From Streptomyces nigra (lineage in GTDB: Bacteria > Actinomycetota > Actinomycetes > Streptomycetales > Streptomycetaceae), in assembly GCF_003074055.1 (NCBI RefSeq), contig NZ_CP029043.1, positions 1,302,001 to 1,366,000 of the forward strand: a DNA stretch of 64,000 nt, given 5' to 3'. Of the stretch, positions 1 to 7,407 are shown one piece after another (positions within the stretch are counted from its first letter, which is position 1; each line of letters starts with the position of its first letter). A model generated the notes under the pieces. That model saw nothing but the letters and a program-made list of their open reading frames with translations. It made no database searches and was not told the DNA's origin. Position numbers and translations under genes: made by a program.

Positions 1-1
1 C

Positions 2-145
2 ACGACCGAGATCAGCTCCTTCCACGCCGCCCCGCTGCGCGACGGCCTGAAGTCGCTGCAGCTCGCCTTCCGCGAGGCGTCCGTGGTGCCGGACGAGCCG
101 GGCCAGGGACCGGGCGAGAAGTACACCGGCCCCGTCTACGGCTAG
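2..145 (+). CDS. DUF1844 family protein, C-terminal fragment
   Basis: Only the last 47 codons are inside the window; the gene begins to the left. The tail reads TEISSFHAAPLRDGLKSLQL and ends with a Pro/Gly-rich stretch before a TAG stop. I recognise this as the C-terminus of the small DUF1844 proteins that sit beside sseB-like genes in Streptomyces. The function of the family is unknown. It converges on the sseB-like gene with only 10 bases between the stop codons and no obvious terminator hairpin. The family call rests on recall of the tail sequence alone. Confidence 0.7.
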   Translation, partial: TTEISSFHAAPLRDGLKSLQLAFREASVVPDEPGQGPGEKYTGPVYG

Positions 146-155
146 ATCCTTCTGC

Positions 156-884
156 TCAATCGCGTACGTACAGGGGCTCGCCCGGAGGCGTGGTCCCGGC
201 CGGCAGCAGTGCCAGGTCGAGGCCGCGCACCAGGCGGGCCCTCAGTGTCTCGTCGGCCGCGAGCCGCTGGGCGACCGACCGCGCCGCCTCCGCGGGCTCG
301 GCGGCGTCGATGACGAGGGCCAGGGTGCCGTCGGCCCGGCCCGGCCCGAGATGGGCGCGCAGGACGGCGGGCTCGGCGGCCACGACGGCCCGTACGGCCT
401 CCCGTACGGCCGGGTCGGCCAGCGGGTCCGTGGTCGTACGGCCCTCCGCCACCGCCAGCAGGGAGCGTCCCGTCAGCTCGTAGGGCACGGGTCCGGCCAG
501 GTCCAGGACGATCGTGTCCGCCTTCTCGTGCGCGGCGGCCTCCAGGGCCGAGCGCAGCGGGACCGCGACCGGGCGGGCCGCCGGGTCCCAGCGGGCGAGG
601 GACTCGGTGGAGGTGAAGGCGGGCAGCGCGGTGCGGTTCCCGGCCTTGAGGGTGGGGACGGCCATGTCGCTGGTCTTCTCGCGGCGCAGCCCCTTCTCGT
701 CCTCCTCCACCTCGCCGAGCACGGCCACGACGGGCACCAGCAGCCGGGCGTCCCTGAGTGCCTCGAGGACCGGGCCCTCGGCGGTGCGGTCCTCGGCCCA
801 GGCGGCGAGCGCGGCGCTCAGCCGGGGGTCGGCGGTGCCGTCGTCGTCGGAGAAGGGTGAGTCGGGAATGTTCTTGTTCGCCAC
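156..884 (-). CDS. SseB-like protein
   Basis: A 242-residue protein resembling the SseB N-terminal domain family (enhanced serine sensitivity protein B), whose biochemical role is unclear. It has an acidic N-terminus, then alternating strands and helices including LLVPVVAVLGEV (about residues 45-57) and a stretch typical of the fold, VPLRSALEAAAHEKADTIVL. There is no signal peptide or membrane segment, so it is probably cytosolic. Two in-frame GTG codons lie two codons apart. I chose the downstream one at 884 because AGGG lies 9 bases before it, whereas the upstream GTG would have only 3 bases of spacing. An open frame continues further upstream but is Arg/Pro-rich and looks non-coding. Confidence 0.7.
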   Translation of the reverse strand: MANKNIPDSPFSDDDGTADPRLSAALAAWAEDRTAEGPVLEALRDARLLVPVVAVLGEVEEDEKGLRREKTSDMAVPTLKAGNRTALPAFTSTESLARWDPAARPVAVPLRSALEAAAHEKADTIVLDLAGPVPYELTGRSLLAVAEGRTTTDPLADPAVREAVRAVVAAEPAVLRAHLGPGRADGTLALVIDAAEPAEAARSVAQRLAADETLRARLVRGLDLALLPAGTTPPGEPLYVRD

Positions 885-1033
885 GGTCACCGACCCTATC
901 GGGGGGATCCTGCTGCGCTTGTGCGGCCCCGGAAACCCCGATGTGACGCACGGCCCGCCTCGTCCCCCATTTCTGACACGGCTTTCACCTCCGGCTAACG
1001 GACCGCTCAGGTGGGGCGCCCACGATCGCGGCC

Positions 1034-1972
1034 ATGGAGTCTCCCCCACGCCGCCGTGCCCGTCCGCTGCTGTGCGGCGCCCTCGCCGCCGCCGTCGTCC
1101 TGGGCGGCACGGTCCACGGGACATCCCGGGCGCACCGTGCGGCCGGGCCCGTATCGTCGGCGTCCGCGCCGGCGTCCGGGTCCGCCTCGCCGCCGGCGGG
1201 TGAGGAGGCTTCGGTGGAACGTGTGGCACGGCCGACGGTGGACCGCGACGCGCTGCTGGCGCGGGCGATGCGGGAGGTCGACGTCCCGGACGGGGCCCGG
1301 GTGTCGGTGGGCGTGCTGGACCTTGCGTCCGGGGAGAGCGCCACGTTCGGGGAGGGCTCCTTCGACACGGCGAGTGTCGTCAAGGTCGACATCCTGGCGG
1401 CACTGCTGCTGCGCGCCCAGGACGCGGGACGAGGGCTGACGCCCACGGAGCGGGCGGACGCCGCCGCGATGATCGAGCACAGCGACAACGCCGCCGCGTC
1501 CCGGCTGTGGCGGGCGATCGGCGCGGCGGCCGGGCTGGACGCGGCGAACGAGCGGTTCGGCCTCACGGACACGGAGGGCGGCGCCGGGATGCTGTGGGGC
1601 CTGACCCGCACCACGGCCGCCGACCGGCTGCGGCTGCTGCGCCAGGTGTTCGGGGAGGAGTCGGAGCTGGACGCGGCGTCGCGGGCGTATGTACGCACGC
1701 TGATGGGCCGGATCGCGCAGGGGCAGCACTGGGGGGTGTCGGCGGCCGCCGACGGCTCCGGGTGGGCGCTGAAGAACGGCTGGTTGCCGCGTACGGCCAC
1801 GGGCCTGTGGGACGTCAACAGCGTCGGGCGGGTGACGTCCCGGGGACGCGAACTGCCGGTCGCCGTGCTGTCGGACGGCCATACGACCCAGGCGCGCGGG
1901 ATCTCGGTGGTGGAGGCGGCGGCGGTGGCCGCGGTGTCGGTGTTCTCCGGGGACGACGCGTCCTCGGGGTGA
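1034..1972 (+). CDS. Secreted class A beta-lactamase-like serine hydrolase
   Basis: A 312-residue protein with a basic N-terminus, a hydrophobic segment (about residues 11-26) and an Ala/Ser/Pro-rich linker to residue 65, so it is exported or membrane-anchored. The catalytic domain shows the active-site set of serine beta-lactamases and penicillin-binding proteins: S114-V-V-K117 (SxxK), S150-D151-N152 (SDN) and K247-N248-G249 (in place of KTG). I did not find a clear Glu166-type omega-loop signature, so true beta-lactam hydrolysis is uncertain. The protein may be a carboxypeptidase-like or substrate-altered relative. It converges on the mycosin gene with a 3-base gap. Confidence 0.75.
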   Translation: MESPPRRRARPLLCGALAAAVVLGGTVHGTSRAHRAAGPVSSASAPASGSASPPAGEEASVERVARPTVDRDALLARAMREVDVPDGARVSVGVLDLASGESATFGEGSFDTASVVKVDILAALLLRAQDAGRGLTPTERADAAAMIEHSDNAAASRLWRAIGAAAGLDAANERFGLTDTEGGAGMLWGLTRTTAADRLRLLRQVFGEESELDAASRAYVRTLMGRIAQGQHWGVSAAADGSGWALKNGWLPRTATGLWDVNSVGRVTSRGRELPVAVLSDGHTTQARGISVVEAAAVAAVSVFSGDDASSG

Positions 1973-1975
1973 GGG

Positions 1976-3205
1976 TCAGGCGCCGAGTCCGAAGCGGCCG
2001 CGGCGGCCTCGCCAGACGGCGACGGACGCGGCGAGGAGGAGGGCTCCGGCGCCGCCCGCGAGCCAGGCCGTCCAGCCCGCCGGGCCGTCGTCGGTGGCGG
2101 CGGCGTCCGGGCCCGGGCCGAAGTACTCCTCGCTGTGCGCGACCGGCTTCAGCTGCCGGGCCTTCAGCCGGTCCGCCTTCGCGAGGGCCGCGGCCGGGTC
2201 GACGAAGCCGTAGCCGCGGGAGTCGTCGCGGCCGGAGGCGGGCGCGTTGCGGGCCGTGTCCTCGAGGAGCTTCTTGACCTGGGCGGGGGTCAGGTCCGGG
2301 TGGGCGGCCTTGATCAGGGCGGCCGCGCCGGAGACGAAGGCGGCCGCCGCGCTGGTGCCCCAGCCCTCGTAGTACTTGCGGTCGGGGTCGGCGATGACGA
2401 CCTTGTCGCCGGGCGCGCTGACGGTGGCGTACCAGCGGCGGGTGGAGAAGGAGGCGCGGGTGCCGTAGCGATCGACGGCGGTCGCGGCGATGACGCCCGG
2501 GTAGGCGGCCGGATAGGAGATGTGGTCGCCCTTCTCGCCGCCGTTGCCCGCCGAGGCGACGACGACGGCGCCCTTGCTCAGCGCGTACTGGACGGCCTCG
2601 TCCTCGCCGGCCTCGGGGTGGGCGGACTTGGAGTCGTCGCCGAGCGAGAGGTTGATGACGTCGGCGCCGTGGTCGGCGGCCCAGCGGATGCCTTCGGCGA
2701 GGGCGTTGCCCCGGGTGTTGCGGGCCTTGGCACGGGCGGAGTCGCCGTCCTCCAGGATGACCCGCACGGGGAGGATCTTGGCCTGTGGGGCGATGCCCAG
2801 GACGCCGTCGCCGTTGCCCTCGCCGTGGCCGTGACCGGCGATGATGCCGGCCATCGCGGTGCCGTGCCGGGCCCAGGCGCGGTCACCGCGCTCGGCGCCG
2901 AAGCCGACCATGTCCTTGCCGGCGAGGACGTTGCCCGCCAGGTCCGGGTGGTCTTCGTCCACGCCGGTGTCGAGGACGGCGACGGTGACGCCGGCGCCCT
3001 TGGTGGTGCGCCAGGCCTCCTGGGTGTGCATGGCCTCCAGGGCCCACTGCTGGGCGCGTATGGAGTCGGCGTGCGCGGGGGTGGCGGGCAGGACGGCCAG
3101 GCAGGCGCCGAGCAGGGCCGCGAGGGGGCCGGTGCGCCGGGTCGGGAAGGTTTTCACGGCTCTGGTCACGGCGGCGGGCGCCGGTTTGTTCAGGGGGGCG
3201 GTCAT
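1976..3205 (-). CDS. mycP: Mycosin-like subtilisin family serine protease (S8)
   Basis: A 409-residue secreted subtilase. A signal peptide spans about residues 25-46 and ends at AHA. The S8 catalytic residues are visible: D79 in VLDTGVD, H114 in RHGTAMAG, S285 in GWGTSAAAAF, and the oxyanion Asn N221 in SAGNGG. A C-terminal transmembrane helix (about 378-397) is followed by a basic tail, the layout of mycosins that serve type VII secretion. The protease domain would therefore lie outside the membrane. Its start codon overlaps the stop of the upstream proline-rich membrane protein by 4 bases (ATGA), implying coupled translation. No eccC, eccB or esx genes are nearby, so a type VII role is inferred from the family only. 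Confidence 0.85.
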   Translation of the reverse strand: MTAPLNKPAPAAVTRAVKTFPTRRTGPLAALLGACLAVLPATPAHADSIRAQQWALEAMHTQEAWRTTKGAGVTVAVLDTGVDEDHPDLAGNVLAGKDMVGFGAERGDRAWARHGTAMAGIIAGHGHGEGNGDGVLGIAPQAKILPVRVILEDGDSARAKARNTRGNALAEGIRWAADHGADVINLSLGDDSKSAHPEAGEDEAVQYALSKGAVVVASAGNGGEKGDHISYPAAYPGVIAATAVDRYGTRASFSTRRWYATVSAPGDKVVIADPDRKYYEGWGTSAAAAFVSGAAALIKAAHPDLTPAQVKKLLEDTARNAPASGRDDSRGYGFVDPAAALAKADRLKARQLKPVAHSEEYFGPGPDAAATDDGPAGWTAWLAGGAGALLLAASVAVWRGRRGRFGLGA

Positions 3206-5109
3206 GACGAGGGCTCCGCGGACGGGCCGACGTTTCTGCGCAGGGAGCGTTCGACGCGGTCGGCGAGGCCCCGCGCCTCGTGGCCGAGTCCGGTCTGGGC
3301 GACGGCGGAGGTGGCGCCGGAGCGCATGGCCTCCTCGGCGGGCTCGGGCCGGGCGACCACGCGGTCGTCGGCCCAGCCGGAGACGGCGTAGACGACGACG
3401 GGCGCGTCGGTGAGCACGGAGATGGTCCAGGCGGCCCGCTGGGCGTCGCCGAACCCGGCGGCCAGGGTGCCCTTGGGGGCGTAGGGGCGGGGCACGAGGT
3501 CGGCTCGTCGGTCGAGGCCGTCGCGGGCGAAGCGGGCGTCGAGCGCGCGCATCGTCGCGGCGTCGGCCTTGGTGAACAGCAGGCCGACGGTGGTGACATG
3601 ACTCTGGGTGGCGTCGATGTAGGTGGCGCGCAGCAGGCGCCGGCAGCCGGCCGGGGCGAGGGCCTTGCGCAGCAGCGGGTCGAGGGCGTCCGCGCATCCG
3701 GTGTCGGGGGCCACGGCGATCCGCGTCCAGGTCCGATCGGCGCCGCCGGGGCCGGCGCCCTTGCCGTCCACGGTGGGCGGGAAGAGACGGTCGACGGGGA
3801 TGCTGTGCCACAGCGTTCCGGCCGTGGCGAAAGTGCCCTGGTCGCCGCCGCCGGGCTCGCCGACCAGCCAGCTACCGGTCAGGGCACCGCCGATCAGCCC
3901 GAGTCCGAGGACGCCACAGGCGGCGGCGAGGGCGATCCGCGGCCGGAGCCGCAGGCCGCCGAGGGGACGCGGGCGGGTCCCCGCGTCGTACCCCTCGGGC
4001 TCCCCGAACGACACGACGGGCCGCCCGGGGGGCGGAGGTGTGGGGGCGCTCCAGGAGAGCGAGGGGTCGGGCGGGAAGGGGGCGTGGCCGGGAGCGGGTG
4101 CGGGGTTCTGCGGCGGCATGGGGTTCTGCGGCGGCGCGGGGGGCGCGCCGAACCCGCTGGGGGCGCCGGACGGCGGAGTGGTGCCGGGCCGGGCGGATGC
4201 GCCGGGGGGCGTCGAGGCGGTACCCGGCCGGGTGGGCGCGGCGGCCGAGGGTGTGCCCGGCCGGGCAGGCGCAGGCGTGCCGGGGGCCGGCGGCTCGCCG
4301 GGGATCGGCCGCAGCCGGAACGTGGTCTCGGCAGACGTCTCGGCGGGGGCGCGGCGCGCCTGGGGGCCTGGCTCGGGGTGCCGGGGCGCCGGGGGCCGGA
4401 GGGTGGCACGGTCCGGACCGCCGCGCTCGGCGGGCAGCGGGCTGCCGGCGCCAGGGCGCGAGGGGGCCTGTGGGGCAGACGCCGACGGGGCGTCCGAGCG
4501 TGCCGCCGTACTCGGGTAACCCCCGCCGATGGGCTGGGCGTCCGGACGCGGGGCGGCACCGGGGTACCCACCCGCCGAGGGCGCAGCCGACGGCCGACCT
4601 TGGCGCGGGGCCGTGCTCGCCCCGTTGGAGGGCTGAGCGTCCTGCCGCGGGGCCGTGCCAGGGTAGCCCCCGGCCGAGGGCGCAGCCGACGGCCGGTCCC
4701 GGCGCGGGGCCGTGCTCGCTCCGTCGGAGGGCTGAGCGTCCTGGCCCGGGGCGGCACCGGGGTACCCACCGGCCGAGGGCGCAGCCGACGGCCGGTCCCG
4801 GCGCGCGGCCGTGCTCGCCCCATTGGACGGCTGGGCGTCCTGGCCCGGGGTCGGGCTCGCCGGAGCGCTCTGGGGCGCGTCCTGGCGGCCCGCCGTAGGC
4901 GGGGTGTCCGGGAAGCGGGCCGATGCCCGGGGCGGCGGCGGGGCGTCGAGGGGCGGCTGGGGCGCCGACGGGGGCGCGGGGGCGGTGCTCGGCGGTTCCG
5001 GGGGTTCGTGGGGCGGGGCGGGGTGGCCGGGGGTGGCGGGGCCGCCGGGGGTGGGGGTGTGGCGGGGCGCGGTGGGATCGGGGCGCGGCGCGCTTCCGTG
5101 CTCATGCAC
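3202..5109 (-). CDS. Proline-rich repeat membrane protein, function unknown
   Basis: A 635-residue protein. The first ~390 residues are Pro/Ala/Gly-rich and disordered in appearance, with three exact-length 33-residue repeats (about residues 88-192, unit beginning GASTAPRRDRPSAAPSAGGY). One transmembrane helix follows at about 392-416, then an extracytoplasmic domain of about 220 residues with at least two Cys (TGCADALDPLL and PAGCRRLL). I do not recognise the terminal domain. The proline-rich part would be cytoplasmic if the helix is a plain anchor. I chose the GTG at 5109 because AGGA lies 7 bases upstream; an in-frame ATG at 5202 has a weaker context. The gene is coupled to the mycosin gene by a 4-base overlap, which suggests a joint function at the membrane. 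Confidence 0.65.
   Translation of the reverse strand: MHEHGSAPRPDPTAPRHTPTPGGPATPGHPAPPHEPPEPPSTAPAPPSAPQPPLDAPPPPRASARFPDTPPTAGRQDAPQSAPASPTPGQDAQPSNGASTAARRDRPSAAPSAGGYPGAAPGQDAQPSDGASTAPRRDRPSAAPSAGGYPGTAPRQDAQPSNGASTAPRQGRPSAAPSAGGYPGAAPRPDAQPIGGGYPSTAARSDAPSASAPQAPSRPGAGSPLPAERGGPDRATLRPPAPRHPEPGPQARRAPAETSAETTFRLRPIPGEPPAPGTPAPARPGTPSAAAPTRPGTASTPPGASARPGTTPPSGAPSGFGAPPAPPQNPMPPQNPAPAPGHAPFPPDPSLSWSAPTPPPPGRPVVSFGEPEGYDAGTRPRPLGGLRLRPRIALAAACGVLGLGLIGGALTGSWLVGEPGGGDQGTFATAGTLWHSIPVDRLFPPTVDGKGAGPGGADRTWTRIAVAPDTGCADALDPLLRKALAPAGCRRLLRATYIDATQSHVTTVGLLFTKADAATMRALDARFARDGLDRRADLVPRPYAPKGTLAAGFGDAQRAAWTISVLTDAPVVVYAVSGWADDRVVARPEPAEEAMRSGATSAVAQTGLGHEARGLADRVERSLRRNVGPSAEPSS
4532..4846. 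repeat. 99-bp in-frame tandem repeat, about 3.2 copies
   Basis: The marker GGCTGRGCGT recurs at 4532, 4631, 4730 and 4829, exactly 99 bases apart, within the proline-rich membrane protein gene. The copies differ by scattered substitutions only, so reading frame and unit length (33 codons) are kept. This pattern suggests recent unequal recombination or slippage under coding constraint. Confidence 0.9.
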
Positions 5110-5376
5110 CCCCCGTTTCCTCGTGTCCGGGCCCGTCCTCGTCCACGGGCCGTCGTCCCCGGTGCCGGTGCGCCCGGCGGACTTCTCCGACCAGGCACGC
5201 ATACCCGCACCCGGGGAGCGTCATCCCGGCGCGGTGCGCGACCGGTGGCGTTCCCCTTGCGTGCGCGTCACTCTACGGGTTGATGCCGGGCGAGCGGGAA
5301 CCAGTCCGCGACCCCGTGCACATCTGCCCGGAACGTCCCCCTACCCTGCGGTAATCCGGTCTGGCAGGCTTCGTTC

Positions 5377-6579
5377 ATGACTGCGCGCGCCGCCGACCGG
5401 GCCCGTTACGACCGGGCCACCGCCCATCTCGACGCCCCTCTCGCGATCGTGGACCTGGACGCCTTCGACGCCAACGCGGACGACATGCTCCGCCGGGCCG
5501 GCGGCAAGCCGATCCGGGTCGCGAGCAAGTCCGTGCGCTGCCGGGCGCTGCTCGAACGCGTCCTCGCGAAGGACGGCTTCGCGGGGATCATGTCTTTCAC
5601 CCTCGCCGAGTCCCTGTGGCTGGCGCGGTCCGGTTTCGACGACGTCCTGCTGGCCTATCCGTCCGCCGACCGGGCCGCCTTCGCCGAGCTGACGAGCGAT
5701 CCCAAGCTCGCGGCGGCGGTCACCGTGATGATCGACGACCCGGCGCAGCTGCGGCTGATCGACGAGTCCCGCGCGGGCGGCCGTGAAGTGGTGCGGGTGT
5801 GCCTGGAGTTGGACACCTCGCTGCGGCTGTTCGGCGGCCGGGTGCGGGTCGGGGCCCGCAGGTCGCCGCTGCACTCCCCCGCACAGGTCGCCGACATGGC
5901 CCGCGCGGTGGCCCGCCGCCCGGGATTCGAGGTGGTCGGGATCATGGCGTACGAGGGGCATGTCGCCGGGGTCGGGGACTCCGTGCCGGGGCGTCCGCTG
6001 CGCTCGCGTGCCGTCCGGCTGATGCAGGCCACGGCCCGTAAGGAGCTGGCGGAGCGGCGGGCCGCCGTGGTGCGGGCGGTCCGGGCCGTGGTGCCGGAGC
6101 TGCGGTTCGTGAACGGCGGCGGGACGGGAAGCGTCCAGTTCACCGCGGCCGAGGAGTGCGTCACCGAGATCGGCGCCGGTTCGGGCCTGTACGTGCCGCG
6201 TCTGTTCGACAACTACACGTCGTTCGACGGGCGTCCGGCGGCGCTGTTCGCGCAGCCGGTGGTGCGCAGGCCGGGGGTCGGTGTGGTGACCGTGCTCGGC
6301 GGCGGCTACCCCGCCTCGGGTGTCGCGGGCAAGGACCGGCTGCCGGTGCCGTATCTGCCGGAGGGCCTGCGGTACGACCCTCAGGAGGGCCCCGGCGAGG
6401 TGCAGACCCCGCTGCTGGGTTCCCCGGCGGACGATCTGCTGCTCGGGGACAAGGTGTGGTTCCGGCACGCCAAGGCCGGTGAGCTGTGCGAGCGGTTCGA
6501 CGCGCTGCATCTCGTCCGCGGCGACCGGGTGACGGACACCGTGCCGACGTACCGGGGCGAGGGCCACACCTTCCTGTAG
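5377..6579 (+). CDS. PLP-dependent amino acid deaminase/aldolase (alanine racemase N-terminal fold)
   Basis: A 400-residue protein of the fold-type III PLP family, which includes alanine racemase-like and D-threonine aldolase-like enzymes. The N-terminal half is the TIM-barrel PLP domain, with the likely Schiff-base lysine at K51 in RVASKSVRC. GIMAYEGHVAG and VNGGGTGSVQF are typical phosphate-binding and barrel motifs. The C-terminal beta domain includes LLGDKVWFRHAKAGELCERF, as in D-threonine aldolase/D-serine dehydratase relatives. The protein is cytosolic and no substrate can be assigned by eye. The gene stands alone, divergent from the proline-rich protein gene and ending at a strong hairpin shared with the convergent SDR gene. 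Confidence 0.8.
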   Translation: MTARAADRARYDRATAHLDAPLAIVDLDAFDANADDMLRRAGGKPIRVASKSVRCRALLERVLAKDGFAGIMSFTLAESLWLARSGFDDVLLAYPSADRAAFAELTSDPKLAAAVTVMIDDPAQLRLIDESRAGGREVVRVCLELDTSLRLFGGRVRVGARRSPLHSPAQVADMARAVARRPGFEVVGIMAYEGHVAGVGDSVPGRPLRSRAVRLMQATARKELAERRAAVVRAVRAVVPELRFVNGGGTGSVQFTAAEECVTEIGAGSGLYVPRLFDNYTSFDGRPAALFAQPVVRRPGVGVVTVLGGGYPASGVAGKDRLPVPYLPEGLRYDPQEGPGEVQTPLLGSPADDLLLGDKVWFRHAKAGELCERFDALHLVRGDRVTDTVPTYRGEGHTFL

Positions 6580-6586
6580 CCGGGCA

Positions 6587-6617
6587 CCGGCCGGAAGGGA
6601 CACTCCCCTCCGGCCGG
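6587..6617. terminator. Bidirectional hairpin terminator
   Basis: Arms CCGGCCGGAAGGG and CCCCTCCGGCCGG (12 of 13 paired) surround a 5-base loop. It lies between the convergent stops at 6579 and 6625 and can serve both genes. There is no clear U-tract, as is common in high-G+C actinomycetes. Confidence 0.7.
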
Positions 6618-6624
6618 ACACGGC

Positions 6625-7407
6625 CTAGAGCGGCGTGACGTACGCCCCGGCGATCCCGCCGTCGACCAGGAAGTCGGTGGCGTTGACGAAGGAGGAGTCG
6701 TCGCTGGCCAGAAAGGCGACGGCGGCGGCGATCTCCTCGGCCTCGGCGAACCGGCCGACGGGGATGTGCACGAGGCGCCGGGCGGCGCGCTCCGGGTCCT
6801 TGGCGAACAGCTCCTGCAGCAGCGGGGTGTTGACCGGTCCGGGGCACAGGGCGTTGACGCGGATGCCGTCCCGGGCGAACTGCACGCCCAGTTCCCGCGA
6901 CATGGCCAGTACACCGCCCTTGGAGGCCGTGTACGAGATCTGCGAGGTGGCGGCGCCCATCCGTGCCACGAAGGACGCGGTGTTGATGATGGAGCCCTTG
7001 CCCTGGCGCCGCATGTACGGGATGGCGGCCTTGCAGCACAGGTAGACGGAGGTGAGGTTGACCTCCTGGACCCGCTTCCACGCCTCCAGGCCGGTCTCCA
7101 GGATGGAGTCGTCGTCGGGCGGCGAGATCCCGGCGTTGTTGAAGGCGATGTCGACGCTGCCGTAGGTGTCGTACGCGGTCTTGAACAGCGCCTCGACCTG
7201 CTCGGGGTCGGTGACGTCGACCTCGACGTAGATCCCGCCGACCTCCTCGGCGGCGGCCTTGCCGCGCTGTTCGTCGACGTCGCCGCAGACGACGTGCGCG
7301 CCTTCGGAGGCGAGCCGGCGGGCGGTGGCGAGGCCGATGCCGCTGCCGGCTCCGGTGATGACGGCCGTACGGCCGGCGAGGCGACGGCACACGATTGCTT
7401 CGGTCAC
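6625..7407 (-). CDS. Short-chain dehydrogenase/reductase
   Basis: A 260-residue classical SDR, the usual family length. It has the N-terminal Rossmann motif T18-G-A-G-S-G-I-G25, D43 for cofactor choice (CGDVD, favouring NAD), the NNAG motif at 90-93, and the catalytic S145, Y159 and K163 (YTASK). It is the last gene of an overlapping operon after the glutamine synthetase-like and aldehyde dehydrogenase genes, starting 4 bases inside the dehydrogenase gene. By context it probably handles an alcohol/aldehyde or hydroxyacid intermediate of gamma-glutamylethanolamide breakdown; that role is inferred. Confidence 0.85.
   Translation of the reverse strand: MTEAIVCRRLAGRTAVITGAGSGIGLATARRLASEGAHVVCGDVDEQRGKAAAEEVGGIYVEVDVTDPEQVEALFKTAYDTYGSVDIAFNNAGISPPDDDSILETGLEAWKRVQEVNLTSVYLCCKAAIPYMRRQGKGSIINTASFVARMGAATSQISYTASKGGVLAMSRELGVQFARDGIRVNALCPGPVNTPLLQELFAKDPERAARRLVHIPVGRFAEAEEIAAAVAFLASDDSSFVNATDFLVDGGIAGAYVTPL

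Noticed and set aside
4532..4846. Regular repeats considered as a CRISPR array
   Set aside because: The 99-base units are contiguous and coding, without short repeats separated by unique spacers, and no cas genes are nearby; the Cas4-like nuclease at 56469 is far away and stands alone.
3280..5283. A 667-codon plus-strand frame opposite the proline-rich protein gene
   Set aside because: It is a Gly/Arg-only low-complexity reading of the complement of proline-rich coding DNA.
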